In this document: positions 17,053-22,708 of the stretch, one piece after another
How positions within the stretch are numbered: position 1 is the stretch's first letter
Layout of the letters: every line of letters starts with the position of its first letter
DNA from: a bacterium
GTDB taxonomy: Bacteria > Vulcanimicrobiota > Xenobia > Xenobiales > Xenobiaceae
Assembly: GCA_022839105.1 (NCBI GenBank)
Contig: JALHDH010000031.1
Location: 30,390-53,097 of the forward strand
Direction of reading: 5' to 3'
Length of the DNA: 22,708 bases
Notes under the pieces: generated by a model
Databases searched by the model: none
Told to the model about the DNA's origin: nothing
Seen by the model: the letters and a program-made list of their open reading frames with translations, nothing else
Translations under genes and position numbers: made by a program

Positions 17053-18296
17053 GCGCGCCCCTCCTCGGGCCCGCCCTCCAGGAAGGCGTCCAGCGCCCTG
17101 GCCATCGCCTCCGCGTCGGGGTAGCGCTGCTCGGGGTCGCGCTCGGTGGCCTTCAGGCAGATCCGGTCCAGGGTCTCGGGCACCTCGGGCCGGACCCTGC
17201 GGGGCGACATGGGATTCCCGTGCAGGATCTGCGCGAGCATTCCCTTGAGCCCCTCGCGCCTCAGAGGCAGGTCCCCCACCAGCATCTCGTAGAGGATCAG
17301 GCCCAGGGCATACAGGTCCGTCCGACCATCGACCTGCCCCGAGTCCGGTTGGAGCTGCTCGGGTGCCATGTAGGCAGGAGTGCCCAGGGTGCACCCGGGC
17401 CGGGTCAGGCGGGTCTCGGCCTCGAGCAGGCGCGAGATCCCGAAATCGACCAGGCGCACCCTCCCGGAAGGTTCGATCAGCAGGTTGCCGGGCTTGAGAT
17501 CGCGGTGGACCACCCCGGCCAGGTGGACCACCTCCAGCACCCGCGCCACGTCGCGGGCGATGCGGGCGGCGCGCAGCACCGGCAGGGGGCCGAAGGCCAG
17601 GAGGCGATCGAGGTCCCGACCCGGGACCAGTTCCATGGCCAGGTGGGGGACCGGGTCGCTCTGGAAGTCCCAGACTTCCACGATCTGGGGGTGGGCCAGC
17701 CGGGCCATGATCCGGGCCTCCTGACGGAACCGGGCCAGGTGGGTCGGCGAAACCATGTCCTGGGGAAGGACCTTCAAGGCGACTTCCCGCTGCAGGCTCG
17801 TGTCCATGGCCCGGAAGACCTGGCCCATCCCGCCCTCGCCCAGGATCTCCAGGATCCGATAGCGTCCCAAGGTCTGGCCGGGAAGTCCTCGGAAGGGGCG
17901 TCCCCCCGATTCCACGGCTCCCTCCCGGCCAGAGCGCAGCCGGACCTGGATCCGGGCCAGCAGGACGCTCGGGTCCACCGGCTTGAGCAGGAAGTCCTCG
18001 GCGCCAGCCTGGAGGATTCCGAGTTCCAGTTCCGGAGTGCCCGGGTTCCCCAGCACCAGGAGCGGCAGATCCCGGGGGCTGAAGTGCCGACGCAGCGCGC
18101 ACACCGTCTCCACCGGCCGGGAAGGAGAATCCAGGACGGCCAGGTCCACCCGTTCCTCCAGGAGGGTCTCCAGGGTCTGGGGTGCGCCGACGGCGCGCAG
18201 GATGGCGCATCCCGAATCCTGGAGGCTTCGAGCCAGCCCCTCCAGGGCCACGGGGTCCTCACCCGAGAGCAGGATTCGTGAGGGTTTCTCGTCCAT
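17049..18296 (-). CDS. Receiver domain-Ser/Thr protein kinase fusion
   Basis: This 415-residue cytoplasmic protein joins an N-terminal response-regulator receiver to a C-terminal Hanks-type Ser/Thr kinase. In the receiver (~6-122) Asp56 (LAVLD) is the likely phospho-acceptor and Lys105 (LLKPVD) is present. One residue of the usual acidic pair is Gly (SGEDP), which may weaken Mg binding. The kinase (~144-405) has the Gly loop GEGGMG (153-158), the ATP-anchoring Lys175 in VALKV, HRDLKPGN (264-271), DFG (284-286), GTPAYMAPEQ (305-314) and RTDLYALG, so it looks catalytically complete. There is no C-terminal membrane helix or PASTA domain, so input probably comes from a histidine kinase. The ATG at 18296 follows GGAAGA at a good distance; an ATG three codons upstream (18305) is an alternative. 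It is translationally coupled to the radical SAM gene. Confidence 0.94.
   Translation of the reverse strand: MDEKPSRILLSGEDPVALEGLARSLQDSGCAILRAVGAPQTLETLLEERVDLAVLDSPSRPVETVCALRRHFSPRDLPLLVLGNPGTPELELGILQAGAEDFLLKPVDPSVLLARIQVRLRSGREGAVESGGRPFRGLPGQTLGRYRILEILGEGGMGQVFRAMDTSLQREVALKVLPQDMVSPTHLARFRQEARIMARLAHPQIVEVWDFQSDPVPHLAMELVPGRDLDRLLAFGPLPVLRAARIARDVARVLEVVHLAGVVHRDLKPGNLLIEPSGRVRLVDFGISRLLEAETRLTRPGCTLGTPAYMAPEQLQPDSGQVDGRTDLYALGLILYEMLVGDLPLRREGLKGMLAQILHGNPMSPRRVRPEVPETLDRICLKATERDPEQRYPDAEAMARALDAFLEGGPEEGRA
17060..17065 (-). promoter_or_regulatory. Ribosome binding site of the radical SAM gene
   Basis: On the minus strand AGGAGG lies 7 bases before the GTG at 17052, inside the end of the kinase gene. 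It supports the GTG start and independent initiation after the kinase. Confidence 0.65.
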
Positions 18297-18393
18297 GGGG
18301 CCCATTCTTCCATCAGCGGGCGGAACAGGCCTGCCGGGCGGAGCCCGAACCCCCGACACGCGGTGAAGAGTCGGAAGGCCCTCCCTGAACTGG

Positions 18394-18404
18394 ATGCAGA
18401 CACA
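18394..18404 (+). repeat. 11-bp direct repeat, copy 1 (ATGCAGACACA)
   Basis: ATGCAGACACA here recurs exactly at 18615-18625, 221 bp away start to start. Both copies sit next to A-rich runs. A partial third copy (ATGCAGA) is at 18591-18597. It could be a regulator binding site or the flank of a small inserted element. Confidence 0.55.
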
Positions 18405-18406
18405 CG

Positions 18407-18430
18407 AAAAAGGGTCGCTTTGGCGACCCT
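18407..18430 (-). terminator. Rho-independent terminator-like hairpin, leftward
   Basis: Read on the minus strand, an 8-bp perfect stem AGGGTCGC/GCGACCCT encloses the loop CAAA and is followed by a T tract (five T, the first pairing in the stem). No such tract exists for plus-strand transcripts. There is no minus-strand gene between it and the plus-strand gene at 18798. It would therefore end either a small RNA transcribed leftward or the leader of the kinase transcript, as an attenuator. Confidence 0.6.
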
Positions 18431-18434
18431 GGTG

Positions 18435-18531
18435 GTGGGTGGGCTTGAGATGTCTGCTTCCGGCCGGACGACTCCATTCTTGTTCCGGGTCGATCGACGA
18501 CCGGTGCCGGCTCATCTCAACTCCCGCCCAC
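18435..18531. repeat. Long imperfect inverted repeat with nested hairpin
   Basis: The arms 18435-18452 and 18513-18531 pair through a perfect 8-bp core, TTGAGATG with CATCTCAA. Beyond a small bulge they continue with two G3/C3 blocks joined by a T/G position and closed by T-A and G-C pairs. The T/G position is a wobble pair in plus-strand RNA but a mismatch in minus-strand RNA. Inside, GGTCG (18488-18492) pairs with CGACC (18498-18502), and CCGG-rich segments at 18460-18467 and 18501-18510 can also pair. This could be a structured leader or small RNA; no known RNA family was recognised. Confidence 0.5.
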
Positions 18532-18614
18532 AGGATCATGGCAGGTCCGAGGAGCGGAATCATTGCCGGAAGGTTGCCAGCAGGACAAGGATGCAGATGC
18601 GTCCTCCCACAAAA

Positions 18615-18625
18615 ATGCAGACACA
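18615..18625 (+). repeat. 11-bp direct repeat, copy 2 (ATGCAGACACA)
   Basis: This is the exact second copy of the repeat at 18394-18404. It lies on the far side of the terminator and inverted repeat, so the two copies bracket those structures. Confidence 0.55.
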
Positions 18626-18710
18626 ACAAAACCGGAGGGATGGGCGAGCCTCTCCACCCGAGGCTTCCGGTGCCTCCCTGAAGAAGTGCTTCCGAGGCGA
18701 CCTTCGCGCC

Positions 18711-18729
18711 CCCCTGACAGCCCCTGACA
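18711..18729 (+). repeat. Tandem 9-bp repeat (CCCCTGACA twice)
   Basis: CCCCTGACA is repeated after one G, about 70-90 bases before the TTG start at 18798. Each copy contains CTGACA, close to a -35 hexamer, but no -10 element lies at 16-18 bases from either. It may be an operator or chance. Confidence 0.35.
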
Positions 18730-18785
18730 CCCTGCCGTGGTAGTCTGGAAGCCAGGCGGCCGGTTCCCAGGCCCCCACCCGGAAA

Positions 18786-18791
18786 GGGAGG
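18786..18791 (+). promoter_or_regulatory. Ribosome binding site supporting a TTG start
   Basis: GGGAGG lies 6 bases before the TTG at 18798. The conserved phosphoesterase start (FIHCADLHLD) begins five codons after that TTG, leaving no room for a later start. Confidence 0.7.
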
Positions 18792-18797
18792 ACCCTC

Positions 18798-20045
18798 TTG
18801 TCGCGTCTCAGCTTCATCCACTGCGCGGATCTGCACCTGGACAGCCCCTTCACCGGGATGCAACAGGTGGACGAGGAGGTCGCCGCCCATCTCCTGGAGG
18901 CCAGCTTCCTGGCCTTCGACAACCTGATCCGCGCAGCCCTGGATCGCAAGGCGGACTTCCTTCTGGTGGCCGGGGACGTCTTCGATCAGGACCAGCGCAG
19001 CTTCCGGGCCCAGGTGCGCTTCCGGGACGGCCTCGAGCGCCTGGCCCGGGCGGGGATTCCGTCCTACGTGGTGCACGGGAACCACGATCCGCTGGACGGC
19101 TGGCTGGCCTCGTTGCGCTTCCCGCCGGAGGTCACCTTCTTCCCCGGCGACCGGGTGGACTCGCGGGTCTTCTCGCGGGATGGCCGGGACCTCGCAAGGA
19201 TCCACGGCATCAGCTACCCGACTCGCAAGGTTGCGGACGACTTCGGGGCCGACTTCCGGAGATCCGGCCCCGAGCCCCTGCAGATCGGCCTTTTCCACTG
19301 CAACCTGGGGGGAGATCCCGGCCATGATCCCTACGCCCCCCGCACCCTGGAGCAGTTGCAGGCCAGCGGTCTGGATTGCTGGGCCCTGGGCCACATCCAT
19401 CAGGCCCGGGTGCTGCGCACGGAGTCCCCCTTCGTGGCCTACCCGGGCAACCTGCAGGGCCGGCATGTCCGGGAATCGGGCCCTCGGGGCGCCCTGCTGG
19501 TGGAGACCGAGGGCTCGCGCGTGCAGCGCCATGAGCGACTGGTCCTGGATGTCGTGCGCTGGAGCAGCGCCCGCGTGGACATCTCGGGCCTGGACTCGGA
19601 CGAAGCCCTCCTCGAACGCCTGCAGGAGACCGTGGAGGAGGCCTCCTCGGAGGCCGCGGGCCGGGCCCTGGTGATCCGCCTGGAGCTCATCGGTCGTGGC
19701 CTGCTGCACTTCCGGCTCAAGCGGACCCGGACGGACCTGCTCGACCTGCTGCGCGAGCGTCAACCCCGAGGGCCGGTCTTCATCTGGATCGAGAGCCTGG
19801 AGGACCGGACCCGACCCGAGGTGGACCTGGAGGATCGCTCCCGCGCCGAGGACTTCGCCGGGTCGATGCTGCGGCTGGCCGGGGAACTGCGGGGACGCCC
19901 CGAGGAGCTCCGCGAGTGGCTGGGAGAGCTCTGGAACCACCCCCAGGCCGCCCGGCTCCTCGGAGAGCTGGGGCCCGCCGAACTGGAGGATCTCTTCGAC
20001 CGGGCCACCTGGCTGGCCATCGACCCCTTCCTGGAGGCAGAATGA
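18798..20045 (+). CDS. yhaO: YhaO-type metallophosphoesterase, SbcD/Mre11 family
   Basis: This 415-residue metallophosphoesterase belongs to the SbcD/Mre11 nuclease family (COG0420) and is closest in pattern to Bacillus YhaO. Metal-binding motifs are complete: Asp11 and His13 in CADLHLDSPF, Asp60 in AGDVFDQD, Asn95-His96-Asp97 in HGNHDP, His167 in LFHCNLGG and HIH (199-201) in LGHIHQ. DLHLDSPF is typical of YhaO rather than classic SbcD. The C-terminal ~150 residues should be the capping and partner-binding region. It probably acts as a Mn-dependent DNA exonuclease or endonuclease with the ATPase encoded next, whose ATG overlaps its stop (ATGA). The start is TTG with a good Shine-Dalgarno. 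Cytoplasmic, with no signal peptide. Confidence 0.93.
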   Translation: MSRLSFIHCADLHLDSPFTGMQQVDEEVAAHLLEASFLAFDNLIRAALDRKADFLLVAGDVFDQDQRSFRAQVRFRDGLERLARAGIPSYVVHGNHDPLDGWLASLRFPPEVTFFPGDRVDSRVFSRDGRDLARIHGISYPTRKVADDFGADFRRSGPEPLQIGLFHCNLGGDPGHDPYAPRTLEQLQASGLDCWALGHIHQARVLRTESPFVAYPGNLQGRHVRESGPRGALLVETEGSRVQRHERLVLDVVRWSSARVDISGLDSDEALLERLQETVEEASSEAAGRALVIRLELIGRGLLHFRLKRTRTDLLDLLRERQPRGPVFIWIESLEDRTRPEVDLEDRSRAEDFAGSMLRLAGELRGRPEELREWLGELWNHPQAARLLGELGPAELEDLFDRATWLAIDPFLEAE

Positions 20046-22708
20046 GGATCCAGAGCCTGCACCTCGATGGATTCGGGCGCTTCCTCGACACGGAGATCGC
20101 CGATCTCTCGAGCGGCCTGACGGTCCTTCTCGGCCCGAACGAGGCGGGCAAGTCGACGCTGCTGGCCTTCGTGCGGGCCGTGCTTTTCGGCTTCCCCGAC
20201 GCCCGCTCCAAGGAGAACCCCTACCCTCCCCCGGCTGGAATCCGACACGGTGGGCATCTGGTCCTGGTCGACCGCTCGGGAGTCCCCTACACCGTCCGGC
20301 GCCACGCCGGCAAGCGAGGCGGCGAGGTGCACGTCACCTCTCCGGGTCTGCCTTCCGGGGGCGAGGAGATGCTGCGCGGACTGCTGGGTTCGGCCGAGCG
20401 GGGACTCTTCCGCAACGTCTTCGCCTTCAGCCTGGAAGAGCTCCAGCGCCTGGAGAATCTCGAAGACGAAGGCGTCCGCTCGGTCCTGTACAGCGCCGGC
20501 CTGGGTTCGGCGGTGGTGGATCTTCCCCAGATCGAAAAGAGCCTGACGGATCGCGCCGAGGCCTGGTTCAAGCCCCGGGGCTCCAAGCCCCGGATCAACC
20601 AGACCCTCCACCTGCTGAAGAAGGCTGAGGAGAACCTGCGCGCCCTGGGCCAGCAGCCCGAACGCTACCGGGACCTGCACGACGAGCTCGAATCCCTGGC
20701 CGAACGGGCCAGGGATCTTCAGGATGGAATCGAGCGGAGGACCCGGCGCCAGCAGAAGCTCAAGCGGCTGCAGGAGGCCCGGGAGAGCTGGGTCCGCTGG
20801 CTGGAGGCAGCAGGGCGGCTGGAGAACCTGCCCTTGGGGCCGGCCTTCCCGAGCGAGGGAGTGTCCCTTCTGGAGAGCCTCCTGGAGCGAAGAAGGGATC
20901 TGCTGACCCGCCTGGAGGGCCGACGCCTGGGGCGGGCCCGGCTCCAGGCCCGGGTCCAGGGCCTGCGGCCTGAAGAAGTCCTGCTGGAGCGCGCCGAGGC
21001 CATCCGGAGGATGGGCGCCAGGAGAAGCGAGTGGGATCGACTGCGCCTGGAGTTCCCCGGGCTCCAACGCCAGGAAGAGGAGATCCGCCGGCAGGTTCGC
21101 GATCTCCTGGCGGAGATCGACCCGGGCTGGGATCTCGAGACCCTGCGGGCCTGTGACACCTCCCTGCCCGCACGCGAGCGCATCCGCGCCCACGGAGCCG
21201 AGCTGCTCCGCTGTGAGCAGATCCTGGCCCAAGCCGGGCAGAACCTCTCCGAGGCCCGCAAGCAGGTGCAGGAGGCTGAAGAACACCTGGATTCCCGGAA
21301 ACGCGATCTGGAGCAGGCGGTTGTGCCCGACCCCGCCCTGGAGGGCCTCTCCCCCCGGGAACTCACCGGAGCCCGGGAGCGCTGGCGCGCCGCCCGGGAA
21401 GCCGCCCGCCGGGATCGCGAGAACGAGCGCGAGGCCTCCCGGAGTGCCGAGCAGACCATGGAACGCCTGGGACCCGGGTGGGCCCGGGAGCGAATCCTCC
21501 AGCTCGAACCGAACCACACGACCCTCGAAGAGCTTCGAAACCACCGGGAGCAGGCCGCGGGGCGGGCTGCGGCGCTCCAGCAGGCCGACTCCGCGGTGCG
21601 GGCCCTCGAGGAGCAGCAGCGCGAGCTTCAAGCCGAGCTCCAGGCCGCCAGCCGGGACCTGGATTCCATCCCGACCGACCCGGGCCGGCCCGAGGAACCC
21701 CAGAAGGTCCAGGCGGCCCTGACCCGGGCCCGCGAATTCCTGCACACGCAAGAAATCTGCTCCCGACGCCTGGAGGAACTCCGGCGGAGGACAGGCGGCC
21801 TGGGAATCCTCGGGCTGATGGTCCTGGTCTGCCTGGTCCTGACCTTCCTGGGCTGGCAACGCGGGGTTCCGGAGCTGACCCTGGCCGGCCTGCTGCTCGG
21901 CGGGCTGGTCCTGGCTGCCGGCCTCCTCTTGCGCCGGAACTGGCAGAAGGAGAGCCGGCGAGCCGAGCAGGGTCTTCAGGAAGCCCAGGCCGGACTGAGC
22001 CAGGCCGCCCGGTTCCTCGGACTCTCCGAACCGGTCAGCAGGGCCGACCTGGAGGGTCGGGAGCGCGACCTTCTCCTGGAAGCAGGAAGCCTGGAACGCG
22101 CCCGCTCGGCTCGGGAGCGACTCGACCGCGTCCAGGAGCGCGCCCAGCGGCACGCCGACTCCCTGCAGAAGGCCCTTCAGGCCCGGAGTGCCGCTGAAGG
22201 GTGCTGCCAGGAGGAGGCCCGAGCCTGGACCGGGTGGTTGGAGGCTCGAGGTCTGCCGGAGGGCCTCCTCCCCGAATCGACTCGGGATCTTCTCGAAGAG
22301 ATCCGGCGCGTGGCCGAGGCCCTTCGCCGCCACGAGAGCCTCAAACTGGCGGCCGGCCGGAGCGAAGCCGAACTGCAGACCCTGGGTCTGGACCTCCTGG
22401 CGACCCTGGAGCGCGCGGGCCGCGCGGGGAGCGAGGAATCCCTGGAAGACCGGCTCAGCGAGCTGATCCGGGACTGCGAGGGGCAGGCCGAAAGGATGCG
22501 CCAGCAGGAATCCCTCAGAGAACGGGCCCAGGAGGCCGAGAGCCGGCTGGCCCGGGCCCGGAGACGCCTGGAGAGCGCCCAGGAGGAATTCCAGGAGGCC
22601 ACGACCCGGCGGGAGTCGGCCCGCCAGGCCTGGTCGCAGGAGAGATCGGATCTGCCGGAGGGGAGCCCCGAGACGGCGCTGGAGATCCTGGAGAGGACCT
22701 TCACCGCC
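20042..22708 (+). CDS. yhaN: YhaN-type SMC/Rad50-like ATPase, 3' partial
   Basis: 889 residues are visible before the window ends; the C-terminal ABC signature, Walker B and D-loop lie beyond it. The N-terminal ABC half has Walker A GPNEAGKST (31-39). It is followed by YhaN-family blocks FAFSLEELQRLENL and VLYSAGLGS, then WFKPRGSKPRINQTL. From about residue 190 the protein is a long, charged coiled coil rich in Glu, Arg, Leu and Ala. Two hydrophobic helices lie in the middle (about 587-606 and 612-631), separated by a short charged turn. This paired membrane segment inside the coiled coil is typical of YhaN (COG4717) and separates it from SbcC. There is no zinc-hook CxxC in the visible part. 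It probably forms a membrane-associated ATP-driven nuclease complex with the overlapping YhaO gene. GGAGG lies 4 bases before the ATG. Confidence 0.92.
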   Translation, partial: MRIQSLHLDGFGRFLDTEIADLSSGLTVLLGPNEAGKSTLLAFVRAVLFGFPDARSKENPYPPPAGIRHGGHLVLVDRSGVPYTVRRHAGKRGGEVHVTSPGLPSGGEEMLRGLLGSAERGLFRNVFAFSLEELQRLENLEDEGVRSVLYSAGLGSAVVDLPQIEKSLTDRAEAWFKPRGSKPRINQTLHLLKKAEENLRALGQQPERYRDLHDELESLAERARDLQDGIERRTRRQQKLKRLQEARESWVRWLEAAGRLENLPLGPAFPSEGVSLLESLLERRRDLLTRLEGRRLGRARLQARVQGLRPEEVLLERAEAIRRMGARRSEWDRLRLEFPGLQRQEEEIRRQVRDLLAEIDPGWDLETLRACDTSLPARERIRAHGAELLRCEQILAQAGQNLSEARKQVQEAEEHLDSRKRDLEQAVVPDPALEGLSPRELTGARERWRAAREAARRDRENEREASRSAEQTMERLGPGWARERILQLEPNHTTLEELRNHREQAAGRAAALQQADSAVRALEEQQRELQAELQAASRDLDSIPTDPGRPEEPQKVQAALTRAREFLHTQEICSRRLEELRRRTGGLGILGLMVLVCLVLTFLGWQRGVPELTLAGLLLGGLVLAAGLLLRRNWQKESRRAEQGLQEAQAGLSQAARFLGLSEPVSRADLEGRERDLLLEAGSLERARSARERLDRVQERAQRHADSLQKALQARSAAEGCCQEEARAWTGWLEARGLPEGLLPESTRDLLEEIRRVAEALRRHESLKLAAGRSEAELQTLGLDLLATLERAGRAGSEESLEDRLSELIRDCEGQAERMRQQESLRERAQEAESRLARARRRLESAQEEFQEATTRRESARQAWSQERSDLPEGSPETALEILERTFTA

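Larger units (their letters stand above)
18297..18797. other. Divergent intergenic region with structured elements
   Basis: About 500 bases separate the leftward kinase unit from the rightward phosphoesterase-ATPase unit. The stretch is less G+C-rich than its surroundings, with A-rich runs near 18407-18411 and 18611-18633. Promoters for both units should lie here, but I cannot name them with confidence. Visible structure is listed separately: a leftward terminator-like hairpin, a larger inverted repeat, an 11-bp direct repeat and a short tandem repeat. The kinase frame stays open leftward from about 18509, but the hairpin inside it and the loss of family similarity before 18305 argue that this part is not coding. 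No tRNA-like T-loop was found. Confidence 0.7.

Noticed and set aside
18488..18502. tRNA-like arm GGTCGATCGACGACC
   Set aside because: It is a simple hairpin nested in the larger inverted repeat. No acceptor stem, T-loop GTTCRA motif or CCA end is placed around it.
18297..18511. N-terminal extension of the receiver-kinase gene, whose frame stays open to the right
   Set aside because: The added sequence has no receiver similarity, crosses a terminator-like hairpin and has no ribosome site. The conserved receiver strand begins right after the ATG at 18296.
19760..22333. An 857-codon minus-strand open frame opposite the YhaO/YhaN genes
   Set aside because: The plus strand carries family motifs over the whole stretch; the minus product is low complexity and has no motif.

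Overview
The window looks like bacterial chromosome of very high G+C (roughly 70% by eye). Coding is dense, starts are ATG, GTG and TTG, and Shine-Dalgarno sequences are strong. Genes are often joined by 4-base ATGA/GTGA overlaps. The protein set is a CACHE-type sensor histidine kinase, a MoxR/RavA AAA+ ATPase, a giant membrane protein with a probable beta-propeller region, a Hanks-type Ser/Thr kinase fused to a receiver domain, a PflX-type radical SAM protein and a YhaO/YhaN nuclease-ATPase pair. This suits a Gram-negative-type bacterium with complex signalling (for example Acidobacteriota, Myxococcota, Planctomycetota or a candidate phylum). The sequence alone does not settle the phylum. There is no phage, IS, CRISPR, tRNA or rRNA.

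Region 1 (1-16226, + strand) is one long, tightly coupled run of seven genes. In order they are a 5'-truncated hybrid histidine kinase (1-1839), an unrecognised protein (1836-3539), a MoxR/RavA-family ATPase (3539-4888), a second unrecognised aromatic-rich protein (4885-6492), a third unrecognised protein with a C-terminal coiled coil (6513-8609), a 62-residue protein (8599-8787) and a 2480-residue membrane protein with a predicted extracytoplasmic beta-propeller region (8784-16226). MoxR plus a giant propeller protein plus several orphan partners resembles the MoxR-vWA-beta-propeller ('bpX') ternary systems inferred by comparative genomics to be NTP-dependent conflict or stress-response systems. 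Here no partner has a clear vWA domain, and a membrane sensor kinase leads the same operon. This is the most interesting part of the window.

Region 2 (16195-18296, - strand) is a two-gene unit, a receiver-Ser/Thr kinase fusion followed by a PflX-like radical SAM protein. The two are coupled by a GTGA overlap. The radical SAM gene overlaps the 3' end of the giant gene tail to tail by 32 bp.

Region 3 (18297-18797) is the only sizeable noncoding stretch. It is a divergent intergenic region with a terminator-like hairpin reading leftward, a larger inverted repeat, an 11-bp direct repeat spaced 221 bp apart and a short tandem repeat just upstream of the next operon.

Region 4 (18798-22708, + strand) holds a YhaO-type SbcD/Mre11-family phosphoesterase with a TTG start, coupled to the N-terminal 889 residues of a YhaN-type SMC/Rad50-like ATPase that runs off the window. 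This is probably a DNA end-processing pair unrelated in function to the MoxR operon.
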